From Streptococcaceae bacterium (GTDB lineage Bacteria; Bacillota; Bacilli; Lactobacillales; Streptococcaceae): DNA of 64,000 nucleotides. Positions 17,109-24,239 of the stretch are shown piece after piece; the stretch's first letter is position 1, and each line of letters starts with the position of its first letter. The position numbers and the translations under genes are program-made. The notes beneath the pieces were generated by a model. The model saw only the letters and a list, made by a program, of their open reading frames with translations. It did not search any database and was not told where the DNA came from. The stretch is from contig CABIZZ010000002.1 of NCBI GenBank assembly GCA_902363395.1, positions 124,001 through 188,000 of the forward strand. Direction: 5' to 3'.

Positions 17109-17423
17109 TTATTCTGGCAGGTGGATATGAAGGGTATAGCCACTTTCTGCCAGTTGTTGCGAAACGACATTTAGGAACTTGACCGCATCTTCAATCAAGT
17201 CGTACATGAAGTGAATGGAGATAATAATCTTATCAAAGTCATCTCCGTATTTCGGTACATATTGCTTGCTATCCAGATAAAGAAGGTAATTATTGAGCTT
17301 ATCCTCAAGCAACTCAAAATGCTCTTCTTCAAATTCCCAATTACAGGTGTCAATAATCAACAATCCCAGGTTACCATTTACGACTCCTATTGTGTCGATT
17401 TGGTCTGTTTCAAATACGCTCAT
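17109..17423 (-). CDS. DUF6572-type protein
   Basis: A 104-residue acidic soluble protein. The start MSVFETDQIDTIGVVNG and the motif DFDKIIISIHFMYDLIEDA fit the DUF6572 domain, found in small proteins near polymorphic toxins. Function is not proven; an immunity role is plausible from context. Its ATG overlaps the stop of the upstream gene (ATGA), so it is coupled to it. Confidence 0.65.
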   Translation of the reverse strand: MSVFETDQIDTIGVVNGNLGLLIIDTCNWEFEEEHFELLEDKLNNYLLYLDSKQYVPKYGDDFDKIIISIHFMYDLIEDAVKFLNVVSQQLAESGYTLHIHLPE

Positions 17424-18064
17424 TTTTCTAGCCTTTCTTTACAATAATCCACAATGTATTCATTGATCCATTTACTCTTATTTTGGAATTTTCCAAGTTG
17501 ACGCTTTGCGATCAAATCTTCAGCCATTTGGAGTGCATCTGCATACTGTTCCCGGTGGATCATTAACAGCATTCCCATCAAGTCATATTGAGCAGGAATT
17601 GGTGCATTCTCGACCACATAAGTATAAAAATCTTCAAAATCAGAGAAGCTACTGATAAGTTTACAGACTTCTTCATGGGTCTCTGAGAGCACTTCGAAAA
17701 CCTTGGTTTCAACCTTTTCTAAGTCGAGATCCTCTATCGTCCAGTCTTCTGTAGCTATCTTATCCGGTAGGAAAAATTTATCGACTGTAAAAGCCCCAAC
17801 CGCTCGAAGACTCATAGGTGCTTGAGAATTACTCGCCATATCAAAGACTTCCCAAAAAATATCATCAATGATATAAGGACTAACGATTACACGAAACTTA
17901 TTATCTGGGAAATTAATATTAATCATGTAATGTACAAAATAGTCTCCTACTTTATCAAAAACATTTTTACTTCTTGATTTAAGTTTTAATTTCTTCGCAA
18001 CCACACGAATTGCTTGTTTAAGCTCTTTTTCCAGTTGTTTATCAATCTTTGAAAACTTGACCAT
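17420..18064 (-). CDS. Unrecognised immunity-type protein, copy 1
   Basis: A 214-residue soluble protein with no family I can name. It is a clear paralog of the product of 20704-21363: shared stretches include YIIDDIFWEVFDMASNSQ, PMSLRAVGAFTV, FSDFED and KWINEYIVDYCKE. The N-terminus is basic with a strand-rich segment like that of other small immunity proteins. It lies 46 nt downstream of a yezG copy and overlaps DUF6572, inside a run of orphan immunity genes. A GAGGTG ribosome site precedes the ATG. Confidence 0.65.
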   Translation of the reverse strand: MVKFSKIDKQLEKELKQAIRVVAKKLKLKSRSKNVFDKVGDYFVHYMININFPDNKFRVIVSPYIIDDIFWEVFDMASNSQAPMSLRAVGAFTVDKFFLPDKIATEDWTIEDLDLEKVETKVFEVLSETHEEVCKLISSFSDFEDFYTYVVENAPIPAQYDLMGMLLMIHREQYADALQMAEDLIAKRQLGKFQNKSKWINEYIVDYCKERLEK

Positions 18065-18109
18065 TCAATCACCTCACTAATCTGGTCTGATAACTTTAAT
18101 TTCAGCGAA

Positions 18110-18595
18110 CTATTTGCTATTATGCTCTCTTTGGAAGGCATCCATAGCCTTGAACTTCTCAAGTTCTTTTTCATTCGCGGGTTGCTTGCCGAGATATTTA
18201 TATTCAAAGAAATCTATTCTATCCGTTGGTCCAAAATCACTTTCGAGCCATGGCGCATAATCAAAGTCCAAAGAGACTTTATTATTTTCATCCACCTTAA
18301 TTGTAAAGGCAGACCACTCTGCGAGACCGTGCTCGATGAATATCTTCTTTATCTCACCACCTAGATCAAACAATTCAAAAAATTCCTTATCAAATTCGTC
18401 TTCAGAAATGTTAAATAAAGATGGAATATCCGTGTAATAATGATATTCTCCTTTATGTTTAAAGAAAAAAATCACTCCCCCGCTGAGCGTCTTATCCACT
18501 TCAAAGTTGATATAAAGGTCCTCCCATTCAACCGGAATCATATTATTCACTTTGTTTACAATCTCTGTCATTTTTTCATTAATTTGTTTTTCCAT
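18110..18595 (-). CDS. YezG-family immunity protein (DUF600)
   Basis: A 161-residue YezG homolog, second of three copies. It keeps MEKQINEKM, the SLDFDYAPWLESDFGP motif and the KYLGKQPANEKELEKFKA ending, with a divergent middle. The leader with GGAGGATAAA before the ATG is the same as in the other copies. Read as the antitoxin/immunity partner of a YeeF-like LXG toxin that is absent here. It follows DUF4274 by 48 nt. Confidence 0.85.
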   Translation of the reverse strand: MEKQINEKMTEIVNKVNNMIPVEWEDLYINFEVDKTLSGGVIFFFKHKGEYHYYTDIPSLFNISEDEFDKEFFELFDLGGEIKKIFIEHGLAEWSAFTIKVDENNKVSLDFDYAPWLESDFGPTDRIDFFEYKYLGKQPANEKELEKFKAMDAFQREHNSK

Positions 18596-18643
18596 TTTAT
18601 CCTCCGATTTGGTTTCAGTCTCTGATAAGAGCCACCAACTCGT

Positions 18644-19099
18644 TTAAAGCAAAATCTGTAGATCTTTTCCTGAAACACCATCTAAAATCAAGGAACTTAG
18701 GTTCGGATGTAGCTTCTTCAATTTGAATTTTTGAATGGTTGTTATTTCAGGCTGATAAGAGATCCTTCCACTCAGATAGCGCTCTTTCAAAAGGTTATCA
18801 TAAACTTTCTTGATAAAAGTTTCCCAGGATTTCGATAAAGGATTTGCAAAAGCATCTTCTCCTTCAACTAAATATCGTATTCCATCTGCTCTATAAAAAG
18901 CTAATAAGGCAATAGGAAGAGTGCAATTCGGATGAGTAATAATTGCCTCTGGCACTTCAAAACCATTGTCCCAGTTATAATTATCAAGCAAGATAAAGAG
19001 TTCATCTTCACTGTTGATAGACTGAACCAGTTTCACAGCTTCAGCCATGCTTTCAGAGTATAAAATGTTAGACAGTTTCTTTAGTTGCTCAGCATCCAT
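18644..19099 (-). CDS. DUF4274-type protein
   Basis: A 151-residue soluble protein. The segment NYNWDNGFEVPEAIITHPNC and the following ALLAFYRADGIRYL fit DUF4274, a domain common in orphan immunity neighbourhoods. The ATG at 19099 (MDAEQLKKLS) has an AGGAAG site 6 nt upstream, while the 12 codons before it lack one. It is the first gene after the 65-bp block at 19212, whose -10 box would drive it together with the next yezG, the unrecognised gene and DUF6572. Confidence 0.65.
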   Translation of the reverse strand: MDAEQLKKLSNILYSESMAEAVKLVQSINSEDELFILLDNYNWDNGFEVPEAIITHPNCTLPIALLAFYRADGIRYLVEGEDAFANPLSKSWETFIKKVYDNLLKERYLSGRISYQPEITTIQKFKLKKLHPNLSSLILDGVSGKDLQILL

Positions 19100-19131
19100 T
19101 TTGTCTTCCTTTCTTGTAACTAGAATAGCAG

Positions 19132-19209
19132 TCATTTGTAAAATTTTTGTTTGATTTCCTCTATCTGTTCATATTCCACAAATTTTCCTATCCACGTTTC
19201 ACTCTGCCT
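19132..19209 (-). pseudogene. Reading-frame stub before the DUF4274 gene
   Basis: The minus-strand frame opens right after the TAG at the edge of the 65-bp block and reads RQSETWIGKFVEYEQIEEI and then KQKFYK, stop. It has no start codon. It looks like the last 25 residues of a lost upstream gene, either a toxin or another immunity gene (it vaguely recalls the KWINEYIVDYCKE ending of the paralog pair). Confidence 0.4.
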
Positions 19210-19211
19210 CT

Positions 19212-19276
19212 AGTATACCACATTCCATATGTACCAGCTTTGACCAAAGCACAAGAAAACCACCTCGAAGGTGGTT
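19212..19276 (-). repeat. 65-bp boundary block, copy 2
   Basis: Same make-up as the block at 13356: terminator hairpin AACCACC/GGTGGTT for the PoNi gene on one side, then TGGTATACT as extended -10 box for the DUF4274 operon. It also shares the centre CATATG and TGTACCAG (read on the plus strand). Confidence 0.8.
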
Positions 19277-19284
19277 CAGTCAAA

Positions 19285-19974
19285 TCAGTTTTCTTCTTGA
19301 ACTAATAAGTCGTATGGGAAGAAGTCCAAATCTTTGAAGCGCTCATCATAGATCCCCCGCATCTTACAAAGGGCAGCGGTGTCAAAACTCCAGTAGCCGT
19401 AATAGGCATCCTCTGTCTTATGGGTATCATACCATGATGCTTCGGAGTGTGCATAATACCAGAATTTCTGCGACTCGATGACACTCTCCGCATCATCTCC
19501 AATCATATTGAGATACTCTAGGTGAGAACGGAAGTTTTCTACCTTCCCTTCCAATAGATAGAGGGCCAAGGTGTCGATGTAGCCGTCCTCATACTGCTCG
19601 CCCGCATCTACGAAAGACTGATACTTACTGAAGATTTTCTCAACATCTTCTATAAATTCTTCTTTGCGATCTTCGAATAGGACTCCTAAGGATAGGTAAT
19701 CTATCAAGTCATAGATACTTTCAAATGCTCCATAAGAAAGTTGGTAGTATCTCAAACTAATCTTGAACCATTTGAAAACCTCATTCAATGGATTACCTAT
19801 AGAAAAACACATGGAAATCAACTCTCGAGAATACATAGATAAAGGACTCGTAATATCTAGGATTCTCTCTTTAGGAACAGATAATTCCAAGTCTTTTAAT
19901 TCATCGAACGACTCAATATTAAACTCAATATTTTCTCTAAAATACTTCGAATTCTTGTATTTATCTCTAAACAT
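19285..19974 (-). CDS. PoNi-type immunity protein (DUF1911)
   Basis: A 229-residue soluble helical protein. The C-terminal part carries SEASWYDTHKTEDAYYGYW and FDTAALCKMRGI, the hallmark of the DUF1911/PoNi domain, the immunity proteins against PoNe DNase toxins. The N-terminal part (FRDKYKNSKYFRENIEFN) fits the PoNi N-domain. A GAGGG ribosome site precedes the ATG. No PoNe toxin is present, but a short frame with decayed codons ends 7 nt upstream. Confidence 0.82.
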   Translation of the reverse strand: MFRDKYKNSKYFRENIEFNIESFDELKDLELSVPKERILDITSPLSMYSRELISMCFSIGNPLNEVFKWFKISLRYYQLSYGAFESIYDLIDYLSLGVLFEDRKEEFIEDVEKIFSKYQSFVDAGEQYEDGYIDTLALYLLEGKVENFRSHLEYLNMIGDDAESVIESQKFWYYAHSEASWYDTHKTEDAYYGYWSFDTAALCKMRGIYDERFKDLDFFPYDLLVQEEN

Positions 19975-19981
19975 ACTTCCC

Positions 19982-20077
19982 TCACTTCATTTTCTTAGCC
20001 ATTTCATCTAATTGATTGACAATGCCATAGCCATCACTCCCTTATCAGCCAACACCATCCAAGTCTATCAAATAAGA
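19982..20077 (-). pseudogene. Reading-frame stub before the PoNi gene, possible toxin tail
   Basis: The minus-strand frame begins at the TAG on the edge of the 65-bp block, reads SYLIDLDGVG, two stops, then GSDGYGIVNQLDEMAKKMK and a stop 7 nt before the PoNi start. The position is that of the 3' end of a cognate PoNe-like toxin in a toxin-immunity pair. The identity is inferred from position and not from a database match. Confidence 0.45.
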
Positions 20078-20079
20078 CT

Positions 20080-20144
20080 AGTATACCACAAACTATATGT
20101 ACCAGCTCTGCTCAAACCACAAGAAAACCACCTCGAGGGTGGTT
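20080..20144 (-). repeat. 65-bp boundary block, copy 3
   Basis: Terminator hairpin for the yezG copy upstream and TGGTATACT for the PoNi gene downstream. It is nearly identical to copy 4 over its whole length. Confidence 0.8.
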
Positions 20145-20160
20145 TGTTCTTTAGTTATAG

Positions 20161-20646
20161 TTATTTTCCATTATGCTCTTTTTGAAAAGCCTCCATGGCC
20201 TTGAACTGTTCTAGTTCTTTATCATTTCGAGGTTCAAAACCAAGAAACTTATATCTGAAAAAGTTCTTACGAGCGATTGGCCCAAAATTGCTTTCTAACC
20301 ACGGAGCATAATCAAAGTCGACTGATAACTTATTATCTTCATCCAAATGAATGATACAAATGTACCAATCTGCTAAGTCATTCTCAACAAATACTTTTTT
20401 CAATTCTTCAGATTTTTTAAATAAAACCTTATTCTCGTTTAAAACTTCCATCATTGATAGACCAAAATCTTCTGACATTTCAAGATGATAATGATACTGG
20501 TCTTTGTATTTAAAGAAGAAATATGCCCCTCCACTATAGGTCTTATCAATCTCAATTACAATATACAAGTCATCCCACTCTACCGGGATCATATCATTAG
20601 CTTGATGCACGATTTCGATTATTTTCTCATTAATTTGTTTTTCCAT
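20161..20646 (-). CDS. YezG-family immunity protein (DUF600)
   Basis: A 161-residue YezG homolog, third copy, closest to the one at 18110. It has MEKQINEKI, DFDYAPWLESNFGP and the ending FLGFEPRNDKELEQFKA then FQKEHNGK. The ATG at 20646 has the common GGAGGATAAA leader; the upstream extension to 20691 is in frame but lacks a ribosome site. It lies 57 nt downstream of the paralogous unrecognised gene, with which it should be co-transcribed. Confidence 0.85.
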   Translation of the reverse strand: MEKQINEKIIEIVHQANDMIPVEWDDLYIVIEIDKTYSGGAYFFFKYKDQYHYHLEMSEDFGLSMMEVLNENKVLFKKSEELKKVFVENDLADWYICIIHLDEDNKLSVDFDYAPWLESNFGPIARKNFFRYKFLGFEPRNDKELEQFKAMEAFQKEHNGK

Positions 20647-20703
20647 TTTATCCTCCGATTTGATTTTTGAATCATTTGAAACTATACACATAGATAAAAG
20701 ACA

Positions 20704-21363
20704 TTAGTCTGATTTGATTTTCTCTTTACAATAATCCACAATGTATTCATTGATCCATTTACCCTTATTTTGGAATCTTCCATGTTTACGCTTTGCAATC
20801 AAATCTTCGGCCATTCGGAGTGCATCTGCATATTGCTCACAGTGAATCATCAAAAGCATCCCTATTAAGTCGTAACCAGCAAGACTTGGCCCATTCTCAA
20901 CTGTATAAGCATAAAAATCTTCAAAATCAGAGAAGCTAGTGATAAGTTTTAAGGCTTCTTCATGGGCCTCTGAGAGTGCTTTAAAAACCTTGGTTTCAAC
21001 CTTTTCTAAGTCGAGATTCTCCATCGTCCAGTCTTCCTTGGCAACCTTATCTGGTAGAGATAAACCTTCAACCGTAAAGGCTCCAACTGCTCGAAGACTC
21101 ATTGGTTCCTGTGAATTACTAGCCATATCAAAGACTTCCCAAAAAATATCATCAATAATATAGGGCTTGACTTGCGTTTTTACATTCATCGCAAAACTAC
21201 CAGTTTGAAAACCAATTCCTATTCTATGAATAATAAAATAATTTCCTACTTTTTTAAAATAGGCCCAATCTCGAGATTTTAATTGTAATTTTTTTGCTAC
21301 TTTATCCTGAACTTTTTTTAGTTCTTTTTTTAACTCTTTACTAACTAGAATTCGTTTTGCCAT
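20704..21363 (-). CDS. Unrecognised immunity-type protein, copy 2
   Basis: A 219-residue soluble protein, paralog of the product of 17420-18064 with long identical segments in the middle and end and a divergent start. Function unknown; context suggests immunity. The ATG has an AAGGAG site 6 nt upstream. Here the order is this gene then yezG, whereas at 17.4-18.6 kb yezG comes first. A decayed reading frame ends just upstream. Confidence 0.65.
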   Translation of the reverse strand: MAKRILVSKELKKELKKVQDKVAKKLQLKSRDWAYFKKVGNYFIIHRIGIGFQTGSFAMNVKTQVKPYIIDDIFWEVFDMASNSQEPMSLRAVGAFTVEGLSLPDKVAKEDWTMENLDLEKVETKVFKALSEAHEEALKLITSFSDFEDFYAYTVENGPSLAGYDLIGMLLMIHCEQYADALRMAEDLIAKRKHGRFQNKGKWINEYIVDYCKEKIKSD

Positions 21364-21373
21364 TTACTTCTCC

Positions 21374-21580
21374 TTATTTCGTCCCAGTTACTTCTATATT
21401 TGTTCCTAGCGAGATTTCAAACCCACCTTTGAATATTTCCTTACATTTGCCAACAACCCGAGCAGTAGCATCACCTTCAATCATTTTTTATGCTACTGTT
21501 TGATTATCTGTAAGCAAGCCATTATCGTAGGGTGGTAATATCTTTGCCAGATTACCACTAAATTTTCTAGCTCTATAAGA
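21374..21580 (-). pseudogene. Decayed 68-codon reading frame, possible toxin tail
   Basis: The minus-strand frame starts at the TAG bordering the 65-bp block. It reads SYRARKFSGNLAKILPPYDN and then GLLTDNQTVA, one in-frame stop, then KMIEGDATARVVGKCKEIF and KGGFEISLGTNIEVTGTK, ending 10 nt before the next gene. Apart from the single stop (21488-21490) the frame is intact and protein-like. It has no start codon and is read as the 3' end of a lost gene upstream of its partner. Confidence 0.5.
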
Positions 21581-21582
21581 CT

Positions 21583-21647
21583 AGTATACCACATCCCATA
21601 TGCACCAGCTCTGGTCAAACCACAAGAAAACCACCTCGAGGGTGGTT
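21583..21647 (-). repeat. 65-bp boundary block, copy 4
   Basis: Terminator hairpin for the gene at 21699 and TGGTATACT extended -10 box facing the paralog gene at 20704. It lies in a gap of 335 bp which otherwise holds the decayed frame at 21374-21580. Confidence 0.8.
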
Positions 21648-21698
21648 ACAGTAATCCGTTTTCTTCTTGAACTAGTCAGTCATAGGAGAAAGAAATAT

Positions 21699-22178
21699 CT
21701 ATAGAAGGATGTCTTGAGATCCAATCTCAGACAGAATACCATTGATAAACTTTATCCCAACTCCGTTCTCCTTGTCCCAATCACAATCACATATAAAACC
21801 AAATTCTTCAACATGTTCATCAAAAGTCAAAGGGAACATAATTTGTTTGGGTTTCAACAGAGAATAAATTTGTTCTTCGTCTCCAATTTTTTCCAAAAAA
21901 TATTGTTTTGCGCTGATATTGGTGTAACCCGAAACAATGCCTGCTATTTCACTATTATAGTAAGACACAATGGAAGCATTCGATTCTTTGATAATTTCAT
22001 CTAAGTGCTCTTTAAAATAGATATATGCTCTTTCTTGATTGACTTCAAATTCTCCATCAGCATCTGCGTCAATATTCATTTCTAAGACAGACTTCTTACC
22101 AAAAATAGTTACAGTAATATCCTGAGTCCAACCATAGTTATAGTTTATTTTTCCAAAAATTTGATGATTCAATTCCAT
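21699..22178 (-). CDS. DUF6985-like protein
   Basis: A 159-residue acidic soluble protein. The start NHQIFGKINYNYGWTQDITV, with a tryptophan near residue 17, and the later CDCDWDKENGVGIKFING resemble the DUF6985/DUF2004 type of small proteins found near polymorphic toxins. It is probably another orphan immunity protein. The ribosome site before the ATG is weak. It is the last soluble member of the island before the membrane-protein genes. Confidence 0.5.
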   Translation of the reverse strand: MELNHQIFGKINYNYGWTQDITVTIFGKKSVLEMNIDADADGEFEVNQERAYIYFKEHLDEIIKESNASIVSYYNSEIAGIVSGYTNISAKQYFLEKIGDEEQIYSLLKPKQIMFPLTFDEHVEEFGFICDCDWDKENGVGIKFINGILSEIGSQDILL

Positions 22179-22277
22179 TATTTACAACTTCTTATCTACA
22201 AACCTAATCTTTTATAGGACAATTGACACATTCATCAATGATTTCCCAAAAATTCAAGTTATATTTTGGCGGTTCTT

Positions 22278-22784
22278 CTATTCACCTGTCATCTGCGCTT
22301 CAAACCTAATATCCCTGTCTGAAATATTTGTTATTTTTATTTGTTTTGAGTTTGGAATCTCAAATTCCCAAAATTCTTTTGATTGAAGAACGACACCTTC
22401 TTTTGATAAATATATACTATTATTTGGATCATTTTTGATTACTTTTGTTGGGATATTGCTTGATGACGAGTAGATTTCGCTAATTTCTTGCTTCAAAACA
22501 TCATAGTTAGTCCCTACAAGGTTTCCTTCTCCACCCTGCCACCATGAGGTTTTCCCAGATAATTCTAATTTCCCACCAGAAATCTGAGATAGATACAATT
22601 TTGGAGAAAATTCCTTTTGTTTTGAGGTCGGAACTTTTAAAACTATGGAATCCCCTGGTTTCAAGGTGTAACTCGCATTTTTGAAATACAAATAAATATA
22701 ATAGGAAAACACAATCGCTACAATCGCAACCACTCCAGAACATCCTAGATTCCATTTATTAAATTGTTTTCTTTTATTTTTCAC
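22278..22784 (-). CDS. Membrane-anchored protein of the SYTLxPGxS family
   Basis: A 168-residue protein with one N-terminal transmembrane segment (about residues 14-33) and an extracellular domain that starts NASYTLKPGDSIVLKVPT. The ending KITNISDRDIRFEAQMTGE matches that of the two genes at 23653 and 24240. Function unknown; a role as anchored immunity protein against an exported toxin is plausible. The start is a GTG (22784) with GGGGAG 9 nt upstream. Confidence 0.6.
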   Translation of the reverse strand: MKNKRKQFNKWNLGCSGVVAIVAIVFSYYIYLYFKNASYTLKPGDSIVLKVPTSKQKEFSPKLYLSQISGGKLELSGKTSWWQGGEGNLVGTNYDVLKQEISEIYSSSSNIPTKVIKNDPNNSIYLSKEGVVLQSKEFWEFEIPNSKQIKITNISDRDIRFEAQMTGE

Positions 22785-22867
22785 GCGTACTTCTCCCCAT
22801 TCTTCGTCAGCATCTCAGATTGAGACCTGTCACTAGTCTGCTCCCAGATCCTCTCTCCCATACTTGT

Positions 22868-22925
22868 CCATCACTCGCGCGCCAAAATGGGCTTAAGACG
22901 ATGTTTTCAATCATACCAACTATTT
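22868..22925 (-). pseudogene. 3' remnant of another SYTLxPGxS family gene
   Basis: CACTCGCGCGCCAAAATGGG and the next 25 bases mirror the 3' ends of the genes at 23653 and 24240 (there CACTCGCGCTTTAAAGCGGG and CACTCGCGCTTCAAAGTGAG), with decayed codons. It is a leftover of a further family member. Confidence 0.45.
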
Positions 22926-22959
22926 TGCTACTTTCCTTTTCGCTCTTTGCCATTTACAA

Positions 22960-23586
22960 CTAGGATCTGTTAGGGATTTGTTCTTCTTCTTTGAATTTTC
23001 GACGCTCACCCGACCACTTGATACAGAGGAATAACACTATCAAACGAAGAACTAGATACAGCAGACGGACAGTCTTCATCTTGCCAAGAACATGCAAGAA
23101 GTCTTGGCGTGCTTGGTCGATATCCTGAGTCAACTCCTCAACAGTTTTCCCAGTCTTTTGTTCTATGACAGTCGCATGATCTGCTGTCAGATAATGCTTG
23201 CTATCTACTGTTGAAAAATAAGCATTCGTTAATGCTCCATCTAAGGGAAATGAAATTTCGTAATTGTTTGTATCAGGAGCTTGACTGTATGTAGCGAATA
23301 CCTGATCGCCAGATTTGGAAGGGTAAGCTCTTATCTTAGTCGTTTTATAATCTAAATGCATGAGTCCCTTCAAGGCAGGCGTAGTCCATTCTTCTGCATA
23401 GTGATAGAGCTTGGCCTTTCCATCTACCATAGGCCAAACCATCACATAGCGGCTATGCATAAATTCCTTGGTCAAAGACGAGTTGCTAGCGAGACTAGTC
23501 GCACCGATCTCATAGACTGACCAAACCAAAACTAGAAGCATCAAGATTGCTTGAGTAGTTTTTGTTTTAACATACTTTCTTAACAT
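22960..23586 (-). CDS. Membrane protein with N- and C-terminal helices, unknown
   Basis: A 208-residue protein with transmembrane segments near both ends (about residues 11-30 and 168-190) and an exposed domain between them holding YVMVWPMVDGKAKLYHYAEE and the motif DYKTTKIRAYPSKSGDQVFA. The tail is basic. The family is not recognised. The ATG at 23586 has GGAGAG upstream. It stands inside the run of anchored proteins next to the T7SS. Confidence 0.6.
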   Translation of the reverse strand: MLRKYVKTKTTQAILMLLVLVWSVYEIGATSLASNSSLTKEFMHSRYVMVWPMVDGKAKLYHYAEEWTTPALKGLMHLDYKTTKIRAYPSKSGDQVFATYSQAPDTNNYEISFPLDGALTNAYFSTVDSKHYLTADHATVIEQKTGKTVEELTQDIDQARQDFLHVLGKMKTVRLLYLVLRLIVLFLCIKWSGERRKFKEEEQIPNRS

Positions 23587-23652
23587 GTGCACTCTCCGAT
23601 AGAGATCCAAGATTTCTCTTAAGCAGTCAACTAAATTGTACTGACCAGACTA

Positions 23653-24174
23653 TTACCGATCCACCACTCGCGCTTTAAAGCGGGCTGGCTTATCGTCTAC
23701 ATTGGTGATGGTGATGGTGAATTTCTTATTATTCGTGACATCAAAAACTTTTTCACCTAGGTAGGTGACGACAATCCCATCTTCTACCAATTGAATATCC
23801 TGTTGATTGTTAGGAAGCTCCTTAGAACCACTTTCAGTATCACCGATCTTCACGACCTTTTGTCCTTCTACTTCAAATAACACATCACCAAATTGTTCAG
23901 ACCAAACAGTCATTCCAGATAATTTGATTTTTTGATCATCCTTCTTTTCTAAAATCAATTCCGAATTATACTCTAGCTGGTCCGTATTTGGATAAACTCT
24001 CAATTGAACACTTTGACCAGGCTGGAGGGTATAGCTCCCATAAGTAAGGATCGAATAAACAAACCAGACTGCAAATGAAGCATATAAGAAGCCAATGATC
24101 CTTCGTGAACGTTTGCTCTTAAAACGACGTAGAAGTAAGACGAGAGAAATAATAAATATCAGGGGTGTTACCAT
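23653..24174 (-). CDS. Membrane-anchored protein of the SYTLxPGxS family
   Basis: A 173-residue protein with two N-terminal hydrophobic segments (MVTPLIFIISLVLLL and IIGFLYASFAVWFVYS) and an exposed domain starting GSYTLQPGQSVQLRVYPN. The ending TITITNVDDKPARFKARV is shared with 24240. The first 75 residues and the end are nearly identical to that neighbour while the middle differs, as in specificity-determining immunity families. An AGGAAG site 5 nt upstream fixes the start. Confidence 0.65.
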   Translation of the reverse strand: MVTPLIFIISLVLLLRRFKSKRSRRIIGFLYASFAVWFVYSILTYGSYTLQPGQSVQLRVYPNTDQLEYNSELILEKKDDQKIKLSGMTVWSEQFGDVLFEVEGQKVVKIGDTESGSKELPNNQQDIQLVEDGIVVTYLGEKVFDVTNNKKFTITITNVDDKPARFKARVVDR

Positions 24175-24239
24175 TTGACTTCCTTTCTTACAACTAGAAC
24201 GAGGCACTTGTGGATCAACTATTTGTAATTTCTAAAAAA

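Noticed and set aside
13356-21647. 65-bp blocks considered as CRISPR repeats
   Set aside because: They are separated by 0.8 to 6 kb and whole genes, with no short spacers and no cas genes.
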